NCBI RefSeq assembly: GCF_016906535.1
Contig: NC_057384.1
Location: 744,001-808,000 of the forward strand
Direction: 5' to 3'
Length of the DNA stretch: 64,000 bases
Origin: Rhizoctonia solani
Taxonomy: Eukaryota > Basidiomycota > Agaricomycetes > Cantharellales > Ceratobasidiaceae
Part shown: piece after piece, positions 1 to 10,784 of the stretch
Numbering within the stretch: the first letter of the stretch is position 1
Layout: every line of letters starts with the position of its first letter
Made by a program: the position numbers and the translations under genes
Notes under the pieces: model-generated
Seen by the model: the letters and a program-made list of their open reading frames with translations, nothing else
Told to the model about the DNA's origin: nothing
The model's database searches: none

Positions 1-77
1 AGGAATGATAGGGCTTTATGGCTTAGTGGTCAAGCTGGTTCAATTCCAGCTAGTTCTATTTTCCTCTGTTTATGACA
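1..77 (-). mobile_element. Family K element, partial (window edge)
   Basis: Reverse copy of the 173-bp K family, cut by the window start. It ends in TATGACA and is followed by CTAGG. It holds the tRNA-like segment described in the findings: acceptor strands 9-15 and 52-58, D-like arm 19-32, T-like arm 33-51 with loop TTCAATT, and TTTT at 59-62. The flanking duplication cannot be checked because the left side is outside the window. Confidence 0.75.
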
Positions 78-529
78 CTAGGTGTTTGATGCAAGGGTTT
101 AGCGCACACACGCGGCACAAAAACCGCTCATAAGTCCTGCATCAGGCAACTCTATCCCCCCACACCATTTCAATATTCCATCTACACACTCTGGCGTCCC
201 CCATCCATACTCCCATCCCACCAGCCATTCCAGCCAATGTTCTGTGGCAGCCAGTTCCCAACCACCCTCTTGCAGCTCATCACCCACTCTGCAAAACCTG
301 CCCAGAATGGAACCAGAGCTGTCCCTTGGCGCTCTCCTTGAGGCTATCCAGACCCTCAATGCCACCATTGGGTCCTTGCAGGCCCAAATACAAACCCAAG
401 GCCAACAACTCTCTGAGCTCAAAGCCATATGTAAGGAAACCGCTGACCTCATTGGCAACAAGGACCAAGGGGGTCCCCAAGCCCAGCCTGGCCCATTGAC
501 TGGGCCTGTCACCCCTCCTACACACACAG

Positions 530-976
530 TGTCATGACCTTCATTGGCATGACATGATTTTTTACTATTTTCTAGTGTTTTTCTGAGATAGTTTCCTTTC
601 TTGGTATATATTTATGACTCATCAAGATCACATGACATATTTGATATATGATGTGAAATTGTAAAATGACTCATTGTTTAGTAGTGTTGTTTTTGATGTG
701 GCTTCTCTCATGTATTTAAACCAGGTCAAGTTGCTGCTAAAACAGCAAGACTTGACCTCTTTGTCAATTCACCTAAGTTCTTACCTACCCATTGCCCTGC
801 TCCCTTGTTGAGCCCAGTGCACTTTACTTAAGCATCACTTACCAGGCCTTTGTTGCCCTCTACCCTAAACCATACCCCTTGGGCCTTTGTTGCCCCTCTT
901 GTTCTCATAGTCCATTGGTGATAGGGCCACGGACTTTAAACCTACTTGTATCATAGATCCAAGCTTAGTTGTGACA
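530..976 (+). repeat. Solo LTR, family A
   Basis: 447 bp from TGTCATGACC to GTTGTGACA, flanked by the 5-bp duplication CACAG (525-529 and 977-981). It lies inside the gag of a B-type element. It is homologous to the paired LTRs at 6782 and 31418 and carries the same R-region motif AAGACTTGACC. Confidence 0.9.
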
Positions 977-1675
977 CACAGGAGGGGAAACCCACACTCC
1001 AGGCACAATTAGGCCTGGACTCAAGGCCCTGTTCTGCCCATCCAGAGGAACAGGATTTGACTTGGAAGAAGAAGAGCCAAGGAGGGAACCAAAAAAGGAG
1101 CCTTGCGGAACCCCTTGGAGCTTAAGCTCCCTCACACCTTTTGACTCAGGGTCCAGTGTAAAGCAACCCAAGATGGAGTTACCAGACCCCTACAAAGGCA
1201 ACACCAGAGGATGCAAAGCCACCCAGTGGCTTGATTGCATGCTACTTTGGGTAGCCCTCCATTGGGACCAGTTCAACAAGGAAGAACAGATGGTGGTATG
1301 GATCTTATACCACATGACAGATAAAGCTGCTGACTGGGCACTCCCTATCATAGGGACCATTATCAAGGGCAAAGGCAACCCCCCAACTACCATCCTGGCC
1401 TTAATGGCCAAATTCAAGGAAGCCTTTGCTGATCCAGACACCAAACAGGCAGCTGCCAGGAAAATAGCGGTCCTCACACAAACCTCTACCACCTCTGAGT
1501 ACGTTACAGAATTCCACAACCTAATGGCGGAATTAGACTGGAACAAGGAGGCCTATATTGCGCAGTTCATGCAAGGCCTCCACTGGAAGGTCAAGGAATT
1601 GTTATCAACCAAGGACAACATTCCTGACAATCTTGAGGCAATTTTTGCGGCCTCCATTAAAATTGACAACACCTG

Positions 1676-2234
1676 TGTTGTACGCCAACTGTAAGGTTGG
1701 GTACACGCTGGTGAGTGGGCGCTTGTGGCCGTACTGAACACTGCAATCTACTACCTAAGGCTATACTACGTCCTATACTACGTTATCTACAACGCTTAAG
1801 GCGTTCTACTGCTAACTACTGGTGACAATGGGGGCTTAGCCCTGGAGGTGTGGTGAGCGCAAGTAAGGGGGTTAACTACTGGACTACTAGGGGCTGGCTA
1901 CTTAGCTAGCTGGGGGACCCCTCCTCAATGGATATTAGACAAGGTAAAATTGACTTGGGGTCTCCAAGCAATTTTCCTTCTGTATATATAGACAAGTCTG
2001 CTAAATACATGTGGTCTGTGCGTGTGTGAATAGAAGACAACATGTGAAAAAGGAAGCGTGCTGTGGGTTGCGCAGAAGCGTGGATTTCTCCTAAGCGCCC
2101 TTGGCACAGCATCTTGGCATAATAAGTGCCAAGATCACGTGATTAAAAAACAAAAGATAACAGGTCCGTAAAAAGCACTAAAAATAACAGAAAAATCGTG
2201 CAAATCTAATGGTATATGTTAGGAGGTTGTAACA
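1676..2234 (-). repeat. Solo LTR, family B (reverse)
   Basis: 559 bp reading TGTTGTACGCC to GGTTGTAACA on the plus strand, with TSD ACCTG at 1671-1675 and 2235-2239. It is the reverse complement of the LTR that flanks the full B element (7978 and 22862). It sits in the gag of another B-type copy, so the family has inserted into itself. Confidence 0.9.
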
Positions 2235-2513
2235 ACCTGCCACAAAAACAAGGAGAACCACCCCAAAAAGCAGCCTGCTAAATCCTTGGTCACTGCAACC
2301 ACTTCCACCACAACCACTCAACGGGTCCAACTACTGGAGGATCCCAACTACGTCACCCTGGAAGAAAGGGATTGCCATCACACAGCAGGCCTCTGTGTCA
2401 AATGTGGTCAAAAGGGTCACAGAATTAAACAGTGCCCCAATGGTTGGAAGGCTACCATCAAGGAAGTGGCTAAGGTGGCAGAAACCAAGGAGTCAGGAAA
2501 AGACTAAGGCCAA

Positions 2514-2935
2514 TGTTGTAGACACACTTGATACCAGGGAGTTTATTCCCATTTTCTTGATTTTAAACAAAGGCAATTGGACTACTTTTTCAGTCACGTG
2601 ACTTTGGCGCTTATATCATACACTAAGCGCCAAGCCACGTCCCCATCTGTACTTACTCATCATACATAGCCACCTCCACCCAATGACATCATTATGACAT
2701 GTCAGTGACACATATGCATGAGTAAAAACCAACTGCAGAGCAGGGTTCTTATTTGATACAGTATTGCATATAAGTGTATTTGTAATTAGTACTGTCCTGT
2801 AATATATAAGGAGGCCAACCAACCATGGTAACACCCAGGTCAATTACCTCTTGTTGAATCCCCCTAACTGTACAAGGCCTTACAGCCAGAATCACTTAGT
2901 ACCTACAATGCCTTAAGCGTTGACTCCACTGTACA
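2514..2935 (+). repeat. LTR family C, 3'-truncated
   Basis: Starts TGTTGTAGACACAC just after the gag stop, at target GCCAA. It matches the complete C solos at 15535, 19540, 44705 and 45709 until 2935, where the palindromic element begins at a TA dinucleotide. The remaining C sequence is absent beyond the palindrome, so the right part was lost in a rearrangement. Confidence 0.8.
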
Positions 2936-4343
2936 TACACTGGCAATCAATTGCAATGCAACATTGCCTATGAGACCTTTAACCTGTTGATTGCCACTCA
3001 TGTACTTGGCCAATCTCTCTCAAACCTTGCATGAAGTACTGTCACCTTGCACTCCACCTCTGTGCAAAGTTTCATGTCAGTTGAGCTCATGGTTCTGTCT
3101 CTGGATCTCAATAAGTGATTGCAACGTTCTGATTGAAGAAATGCAATATCAAGAAACTTCTCTTCTACTGCCCTGCTACTTCTTTGCAGGTTAAGCCAGT
3201 CATCTGGGGCTGTTCCATGCCCCATTGTGAATGACTAATCAAACTCTCAGCCTGCCAGCTGCCACAGAGTTTGATGAAAGGTGGCTTGTTTCTGGTTGCA
3301 GGCTGTTGGATTTCAATGGACTGATGTGCCACAGTGGAAAGAACTTGGGATGAAGATTGCCAGGGTAGGGTTATTGGGCCCCAGGAAGACAGCTAGTACC
3401 ATTATATTAGCATGGATGAGAGTGTGGAGCTCACACCAGGGGCATCTTGGGTTTGGTCAAAACCTGTACAATTTTGCACAAGACATAGCACCTGCCATTG
3501 TGACAATCAGACTACATGAGTAAGCTATTTGACTTCTCAAGACCCAGATTCACCAGCAGATATGTATTCTAGGTCATTAATCTTCTCCCAACCTGTCCTG
3601 GACACCAGGAAATCTCAAATATCACAAAACCTGACATTTTTCATATGAGATACTACCTTATCTATGTTTCCTGGTGTCCAGGACAGGTTGGGAGAAGATT
3701 AATGACCTAGAATACATATCTGCTGGTGAATCTGGGTCTTGAGAAGTCAAATAGCTTACTCATGTAGTCTGATTGTCACAATGGCAGGTGCTATGTCTTG
3801 TGCAAAATTGTACAGGTTTTGACCAAACCCAAGATGCCCCTGGTGTGAGCTCCACACTCTCATCCATGCTAATATAATGGTACTAGCTGTCTTCCTGGGG
3901 CCCAATAACCCTACCCTGGCAATCTTCATCCCAAGTTCTTTCCACTGTGGCACATCAGTCCATTGAAATCCAACAGCCTGCAACCAGAAACAAGCCACCT
4001 TTCATCAAACTCTGTGGCAGCTGGCAGGCTGAGAGTTTGATTAGTCATTCACAATGGGGCATGGAACAGCCCCAGATGACTGGCTTAACCTGCAAAGAAG
4101 TAGCAGGGCAGTAGAAGAGAAGTTTCTTGATATTGCATTTCTTCAATCAGAACGTTGCAATCACTTATTGAGATCCAGAGACAGAACCATGAGCTCAACT
4201 GACATGAAACTTTGCACAGAGGTGGAGTGCAAGGTGACAGTACTTCATGCAAGGTTTGAGAGAGATTGGCCAAGTACATGAGTGGCAATCAACAGGTTAA
4301 AGGTCTCATAGGCAATGTTGCATTGCAATTGATTGCCAGTGTA
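2936..4343. repeat. 1.4-kb near-perfect palindrome (fold-back element)
   Basis: Arms 2936-3612 and 3667-4343 (677 nt each) are reverse complements around a 54-nt spacer. Open frames at 2991-3194, 2998-3225 and 3281-3523 recur at mirrored coordinates (sum 7279) with identical translations, so I see no indel between arms. Outer ends read TACACTGGCAATC and GATTGCCAGTGTA, that is TA plus a CACTGG-type terminus as in Tc1/mariner elements. The short open frames are unrecognised. Left flank is a C LTR and right flank an E LTR, so it may be a fusion of two inverted copies rather than one simple insertion. Confidence 0.8.
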
Positions 4344-4994
4344 GATACAGGAGTAAGAAAAAATTACTATATACAAAATGTATATGGGAATAACTAAGAA
4401 CTAGTATTAAGAATCAGAATATGTGCACAGAATATATGCACAATATAGGCTAGGCTTATCAGGAATAAACATCTCCTAACAAATACTCTACCAACTATCA
4501 AGTGCAGGTGGTTGGTTATGCATGGTACCTTAGACTAATGTTACTTAAGCCTAAGTGACTAAGGGTATGTATACTTGAGGTCTCTGGGATAGTACCTTAA
4601 GTAAGAGGGTGACCTGACTAATGCACAGGATTTATAGGATTTGCCTATTAAGTATAGGACTTAAAGATGCTTAAGTATGACTTAAGACTTATAGGGTTTA
4701 CCTAAAATGTATCTAGGACTTATGAGATATTGTAGATAAAGCTATTTACAATATGGGAGTATGGTGGATTGAAACACTATCACTCAATCACAACAGTCCT
4801 TACAGTATTGATGCACTATACTCAAGGTTGAACTCAACAACTGTGACAGTCAAGGGGCACAGGGTTGCAGTAAGTACACTAATAGGCTACCCTGTGTCTG
4901 TTGGGACTGGCCTATGGTCTTAGTGTGCCAAATAACCTCCTATGCTACTTACAATGAGTCAATCACTAAAGTAAATGTGCAAATAAGCTGTTAC
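4344..4994 (-). repeat. LTR family E fragment (reverse)
   Basis: Reverse sequence matching the 3' part of the complete E LTR at 38976-40563. It runs from near the 3' end (ACAGGAGTAAG) to about the TTAACAGCTTAT segment. Both ends are cut: by the palindrome on the left and by a forward E copy at 4995 on the right. Confidence 0.75.
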
Positions 4995-5893
4995 TGTTAT
5001 GGATATGACATTTCTCCTATAATCTGTACTTATTTTGTTAATTACACAAGTAATACTACAGCAAATAAATAAGATAAAGATGCAAACTAAGGTCTTCAAG
5101 GTCCCTCTATCCAATTGCAACTTTTGCAAAACCTCTAAGCATCAGGAACACCCTCAATATGCAATATCTTTTGCATATATGCTGTTTTCTCACTCATTTA
5201 AATATTTATAAATTCAGCTGAGTAGATAAACAGTAACAAGTAATATTTCTCCTGTTTGTAGTATTTATCATTCAAGATTCTATCTTGTGGCTACACACAG
5301 AAATATTCAGGGTCCCCCCTGTTGCATAGGCAAGTGCTCCAGCACTTAATCCGCTCTTAAGCGCCAACGCACTAAATGCGCCTTTTCTTGATCACCCGGG
5401 CATCCCACACTGCCACATTGCTTGCGCTTAGGTGCGCCTGTTTGTACGCTCCAGAACGCTGGTTCAAACATCCAAAACGGACAACGTTTGGCAGAGTTAT
5501 GCCCTGTTTACTGTAAGTACCCAATGCAGCAGTATCCTACCTTTGGGATTGTTTACTCCAAGGATGAAACACTTAGCCTTGGGGTATCTAAGGACCCACA
5601 CAGGTAAATATTGCCTTGGGACAAACATTGCCTTGGGGCAAATATTAGGAACTGTTATTATTTACTATGTACCAAAGTATTGGCTCTCCTAAGTGTTTCA
5701 GTTGCCACATGTGCCTCCTGTACCCCCTCTTGATATCAATTGTGTATATACTTATTTGTGCGCCTTCTCAGGGTATGAAAGGACCCTGTGAACACGCTTC
5801 TAATGCATCCTACTTTTACTCTCATATATTGACATATACACACAAGCCTTTAACAGCTTATCTGTGCATTTACTTTAGTGATTGACTCACTGT
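4995..5893 (+). repeat. LTR family E, 3'-truncated
   Basis: Starts TGTTATGGATATGAC and follows the E LTR at 38976 up to the CACTGTA segment, where a Tc1-like remnant begins at a TA. The GCCTTGGGGCAAACATT minisatellite of the family is present in two units near 5610-5642. It contains the family TATA region, so it is promoter-like but truncated. No coding. Confidence 0.75.
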
Positions 5894-6781
5894 ACTAGCA
5901 GAGGAAAAATGGTTTGGAAATGGCATGTGATTTGGGTGCTAAAAGAAAACTTGCTCTCCCCTGGCTGCATGAATGTAGTATATAGAAACAGGAAATACAT
6001 TGGTTAAAATACAGTAGGAGAGACAAACAAGTGTTAGAACTTTGTTGGGAGTCCCTTTGACTTAACTGTCAGAGCCAACAACTACCAAGAGGTAAAGCCC
6101 AACAAGCTATTGCCTAATATAGGACTTATCAGCTAGTGGGATCCACAATGCTCAAGGCAATTGCCAGTTAAGGGGTAGGACAAGACCTAAAGGAGTAAAG
6201 TGCACTAATGCTATTAAGATAGCAGGACAAGGAACCTTTGACAGGGACAGGTATGCTCTCAGGCAATACTCAAAGTGTATGTCTTAGGGTAGGTAGATGT
6301 GGGAAGGGATAAGAGATTGAGTTCTGAGGCTTAAGTCTCTCAGAACCCTCCTTATATATTCAGCAAGAGGGAGGAATAGTATATACATTGACAAACACAA
6401 TAACAAAGATAAGGTCACATGACCAAAGATAAGAAAGACATGATCAGATGACTAACAGTCATGTGATAGGATTACATAATAAGTGCTCAGCGCTTAAATA
6501 GCATAAAGATGCATATATCCATAAATCTTCATGAAAATAGCGCATATATTCACTATTTTTGACTTAGTGGATTCTAAGGTGGTCACGCCTCTAGGGCATG
6601 ACATTAACTAAAGCTGTTACCCAGGATGGCATTTTCTGTGTGTACTTGTTGATATCATCTGCTGTGAAGGATTTCCAGGCAGCTTCAGTGGCATTCCAAA
6701 GGTGCTTGAGACTTCTTTGGGCCCAGGGGCACTGTACACACATTGCTTAAGTTCCATCCATAATGGTTCTATTGGGTTTAG
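5894..6781 (-). pseudogene. Tc1-like transposase, 3'-end remnant
   Basis: Minus-strand remnant of a Tc1-type DDE transposase, in pieces 5894-6066 and 6604-6781. A solo H LTR (TSD TTAAC) splits it. The 6781-end piece reads LNPIEPLW, the usual glutamate motif of Tc1 transposases. A frame change downstream leads to a conserved-looking tail. The gene is cut upstream by the 5' LTR of element A at 6782, and the rest is not found beyond A's 3' LTR. The non-coding end abuts E sequence at a TA. Dead fragment. Confidence 0.6.
6067..6603 (-). repeat. Solo LTR, family H (reverse)
   Basis: 537 bp reading TGTCAGAGCC to GGGCATGACA on the plus strand, flanked by TTAAC (6062-6066 and 6604-6608). It is the reverse of the H LTR at 49068-50639 and is inserted in the Tc1-like remnant. 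Confidence 0.9.
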
Positions 6782-7232
6782 TGTCATGACCTTCATTGGC
6801 ATGACATGAATCTTTACTATTTTCTATCTTTTTTCTGGAACAGTTTCCTTTTTTGGTATATATTTATGACTCATCAAGGTCACATGACATGTTTGATATA
6901 GGATGTGAAATTGTAAATGACTCACTATTTGCTACTGTTGTTTTTGATGTGGCTTGCTTCATGTATTTAAACCAGGTCAAGTTGCTGCTAGAACAGCAAG
7001 ACTTGACCTCTTTGTCAATTCATCCTCACTCTCACCTATCCCTTTTACCCAGGCCCTTAGTTGGCCATTAGTGCACATCACTTATAAATCATAACCCAGG
7101 CCTTCATAGCCCTCTACCCTAACTGTACCCTTTGGGTCTTTGTTGCCCCTCTTCCTTGTCTGATAGTCCATTGGTGATAGGGCCACAGACTTTAAGCCCC
7201 CTTGTACCATAGGTCCAAGCTGGGTTGTGACA
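6782..7232 (+). repeat. 5' LTR of element A
   Basis: 451 bp, TGTCATGACC to GTTGTGACA, nearly the same as 31418-31868. The stretch 6975-7008 holds AGGTCAAG and CTTGACCT as an inverted pair, next to the AAGACTTGACC used for self-priming. Confidence 0.85.
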
Positions 7233-7235
7233 CTG

Positions 7236-7246
7236 GGTCAAGTCTT
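7236..7246 (+). promoter_or_regulatory. Self-priming primer-binding site of A
   Basis: GGTCAAGTCTT, four bases after the 5' LTR, is an 11-nt perfect complement of AAGACTTGACC at 6998-7008 in the LTR. This is the Tf1/sushi arrangement, in which the element's own RNA 5' end primes reverse transcription in place of a tRNA. Confidence 0.7.
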
Positions 7247-7406
7247 TTCTACTTGTACTCTTGTCAACAAACAAGACCTATGCTTGGGTAAGCACCAAAA
7301 CCTGAATAGGTGTCACATTGTAGCCCCTGTGTAATAATCAAAGACAGGAACACAAGCACCAGTAAGGTTGCAGGATAGCCCCTTGCTAGCAATTGTCTGC
7401 ATACCA

Positions 7407-7844
7407 TGTCATAACCCATATCTGGAAAGGTTATTACCATATATATCCACTGTCAAAGATATATATAGTACATGTGATGCACAGTGATATATGAATAATA
7501 TATATTGCTGGGGGATGTTGCACTCCCCCCGCCCCCCTAGCCGCAGGCCAATGTTAAGGGAGCCCGCGGGCAAGGTCTGAATAATATATTATTATAGAAG
7601 AGATTATGTCATCCCCCCCCCACCTCAAATCCGTAGTAGTTTAGTATAGTATTTGATAAAGGACTGGAGGGGGGGAGGTCATGTGACCCTGGTGGACTGT
7701 CAGTCTCTAAGTCATGAGCGCTTAGAGTAATGACAGTTCTGACTGCATATATGTGAGTATATGCGGCCTTCTAAAGACTGTGGGATATCCTATTAGTAGG
7801 TGGCTTGGTCAGGAGACATGCCAGCAAAGGCATGGGTCATGACA
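7407..7844 (+). repeat. Solo LTR, family F
   Basis: 438 bp, TGTCATAACCC to GGGTCATGACA, with TSD TACCA (7402-7406 and 7845-7849). It lies in the leader of element A. The GC-rich hairpin with an AATGTTA loop is at 7541-7569. Confidence 0.9.
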
Positions 7845-7977
7845 TACCAGGGTGTCTGCACCTTTAGTCATACACTGTTAGTCAGCCAAACCTCTGCTTA
7901 CAAAAAACCTGACTAATATCACCCTTGCACACAGCTGTTGATTTTAGTAAAAGGATTGTTTAATGCTAGTGGGAAAG

Positions 7978-8538
7978 TGTTACACCCTTGTAAACTACAC
8001 CATTGGAACCACACAATTTTTCTGTTAATTTTAGTATTTTTTATGGACTAATTATCTTTCTCTTTTCAATCATGTGATCTTGGTGCTTATTATGCCAAGA
8101 TGCTGTGCCAAGATGCCATGCCAAGGGTGCTTAAGAAAAATCCTTGCTTCTGTGCAGCCCGCAGCATGCTTCTCTTTTCACATAGTTACTTCCTTTCTCA
8201 CATGCACAGACTGCATGTAGATTACATCTTTGTCTATATATATAGCAGGGCAATTGCTTGGAGACCCCAAGTTGATTTTACCTTGTCTTTTAATACAGAC
8301 AGGTCCAGTAGTCCAGCTAAGTAGCTGGAGTTCTCAGAAGTCACACTGCTCACCCCGCTTATCTCACTCACCACACCTCCCAGGCCTAAGGCCCCATCAT
8401 CAGTAGTTAGTAGTAGAACACCCCACATGTTGTAGACACTGTAGTATAGCCTAGCCCATTAGCCAGTGTTACCTTATATTACTGATGTCCCCAAGCACCT
8501 GCCACTTGTGTGTACCCACCTTACAGTGGTGTACAACA
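7978..8538 (+). repeat. 5' LTR of element B
   Basis: 561 bp, TGTTACACCC to GTGTACAACA, preceded by GAAAG. AAGTTGATTTTAC at 8269-8281 is complementary, with one mismatch, to GTAAAAGCAACTT at 8541-8553 just after the LTR, a likely self-priming pair. The leader continues from 8539 to 8936 with no coding seen. Confidence 0.85.
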
Positions 8539-9035
8539 TTGTAAAAGCAACTTTTTTGTAGGCTTGATTGACAAGGAGAGGACCCCCTGTACTAGCACAA
8601 GGGAAAACACCTGAACAGACTTGCCTTTTGTCTTCAATAATCAAACAGACGTTGGTCCCAGGTAGTACCAAATTGCTATAAGGCAGACAGGCTCTAATCC
8701 CCTGCATACCCCAAGTTTTGCCAGAACTCAGTAGTCAGCAACCCTAGACCACTGAAATACCTGCTTGCTGAAAACCCGCCCATATCACAACCACCAGGTC
8801 TGTTGATTTGCTGTAGGGACAGTTCAACGCTAGGTACTAGATGCAAGGGTTTAGCGCCAGTACACTACAGAAAAACCACTCATAAGTCCTGCATCAGGCA
8901 CCCTACCGCCAACACCTTCTACATCATTCCATGCACTGTCACAACCAAGAATGAAATGATTGCTGTGAGATATTGAGACAATTCACACAGATGAGAGAGT
9001 GGGAAATTGACAAGGTGAATTGTTCTTGGGGTTTC

Positions 9036-9501
9036 TGTCACAACCCACTCCATTCTTTGCATGAGTCCTGACCTTGCCAAGCCTCCAACAAACTCATGTT
9101 GCATACCAACATGACCGCAAACACGCATATACTCGCACTTATGCACTCAGAACCTCCGAGTTCCCACATATAAGAGACTTGTGGTTGACATGGCTGGACT
9201 TAGTGACATTCTCTAAGTCCAGGTCACATGAACTCCCCCCCTCCAGTCCTTTATCAAATACTATACTAAACTACTATGGATTTGAGGTGGGGGGGGGATG
9301 ACATAATCTCTTCTATAATAATATATTATTCAGACATTGCCTGCAGGCTCCCTTAACATTGGCCTGCAGCTAGGGGGGCAGGCAGTGCAATGTCCCCCAG
9401 CAACTTATATTATTAATATATCACTGTGCATCATATATACTATATATATCTTTGACAGTGGATATATATGGTAATAACCCCTCCAGATATGGGTTATGAC
9501 A
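9036..9501 (-). repeat. Solo LTR, family F (reverse)
   Basis: 466 bp with TSD GTTTC (9031-9035 and 9502-9506). It belongs to the sub-group with ACTTAGTGACATTCTCTAAG, like the LTRs of the Rep-bearing element. It has the best version of the hairpin: CTGCAGGC 9341-9348 pairs perfectly with GCCTGCAG 9362-9369 around a loop with TTAACATT. Confidence 0.9.
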
Positions 9502-10162
9502 GTTTCCAAGGCAATTCACAGTCTTCTTTTATAACAAAGTGAAAAGGGGTAGATACAAGGAGAAGGGACAGTGTCTGGGCCACACAACTTGGGAGCAGGA
9601 TTGAGCATATGGCTTGGAGGCTCTACACATTGAACCAGGCCGGTGCGCAGCAGGATAAGCAAGATAGAGGCACTTAGAGCAGAATAAGTCCAGACTAAGT
9701 GCAAGAAGGGAACAAGGAAGAGGGAAGAACATAAACAGGGAAGATGTTAAGAGTTGTGTCAGTACAGGAGTAAGAAAGAATTACTATATACAAAATGTAT
9801 ATGGGAATAACTAAGAGCTATTATTAAGAATCAGTATATATGCACAGAATATATGCACAACATAGGCTAGGTTATCAGGAATAACAACTCCTAACAAATA
9901 GTCTACCAACTATCAAGTGCAGGTGGTTGGTTATGCATGGTACCTTAGACTAATGTTACTTAAGCCTAAGTGACTAAGGGTATGTATACTTAAGGTCTCT
10001 GGGATAGTACTTTAAGTAAGAGGGGTTACCTGACTAATGTACAGGATTGATAAGATTTGCCTAATAAGTATAGGACTTATAGATGCTCAAGTATGACTTA
10101 AGACTTATGGGGTTTACCTAAAATATGTTTAGGATTTATGAGATATTATAAATAAAGCTATC

Positions 10163-10335
10163 TGTCATAAACAGAGAAAAATAGAACTAGCTGGAATTGA
10201 ACCAGCTTGACCACTAAGCCATAGAGCCCTATCATTCCTCTGCTGACAACCCATGATTACACCTGCTACCCCCCAAATTTGGGCTTGGGCCAGCATGCAA
10301 CCACTTGTACTGGTCATGTGACTGTGTCCAGGACA
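10163..10335 (+). mobile_element. Family K element (173 bp)
   Basis: TGTCATAAACAGAG to TGTCCAGGACA, flanked by CTATC and TTATC, a 5-bp duplication with one change. The tRNA-like segment lies on the minus strand, with A box TGGCTTAGTGG and B box GGTTCAATTCC. Confidence 0.85.
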
Positions 10336-10784
10336 TTATCTACAATATAGGGGGTATGGTGGATTGAAACACTATCACTCAACCACAACAATCCTTACAG
10401 TATTGTTGCACTATACTCAATGTTGAACTCAACTACTGTAACAGTCAAGGGGTGCAGGGCTGCAGTAAGTACACTAATAGGCTACCCTGTGTCTATTGGG
10501 ACTGGCCTATGGTCTTAGTGTTGAAGAATCAGTATCATGGTCTATAGCATATAATCCTTACAAATGTATTTACTGATATTTGGATGTATACTTCCTATAA
10601 AAGTTTTGGTATTGGCTCTCAAGTACCTCAGTTCACTACTCTACAGTCAAACTTATATCATCCTATCAAATGTGCTTATCACCATGTAGATAACTATTGT
10701 TTAGGTAGATACATGCACATAGCTCACTATTCTACAGTCAAACTGAGATAACTATTGTTTGGATTTTATATCATTTAAAAGGTT

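Larger units (their letters stand above)
307..2507 (+). pseudogene. Gypsy (B-type) gag, broken by two solo LTRs
   Basis: Retrotransposon Gag of the B family, the particle-forming nucleic-acid-binding protein. Coding pieces are 307-529, 982-1675 and 2240-2507. The first ATG that fits the aligned second copy (16630) is 307; the same frame is open from 244. The middle piece carries the conserved Gag core, and the last piece has a CCHC zinc knuckle (CVKCGQKGHRIKQC, about 2394-2435). Solo LTR A (TSD CACAG) and solo LTR B (TSD ACCTG) interrupt it; removing each restores homology to the second copy. Upstream, 78-306 is the element's leader and resembles 8826-8936. Several codons read Cys, His or Trp where CpG decay from Arg is likely. 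Pol is missing: the next sequence is an unrelated C LTR. Family call is firm, activity is not expected. Confidence 0.85.

Noticed and set aside
1..77. A functional tRNA gene
   Set aside because: There is no anticodon arm and the A-B box spacing is too short for a tRNA; called tRNA-like within a mobile element.
2991..3523. Small genes in the palindrome arms
   Set aside because: Open frames of 67-80 codons, some with non-ATG starts, overlapping on both strands and with no recognised family; mirrored by structure, not by gene duplication.
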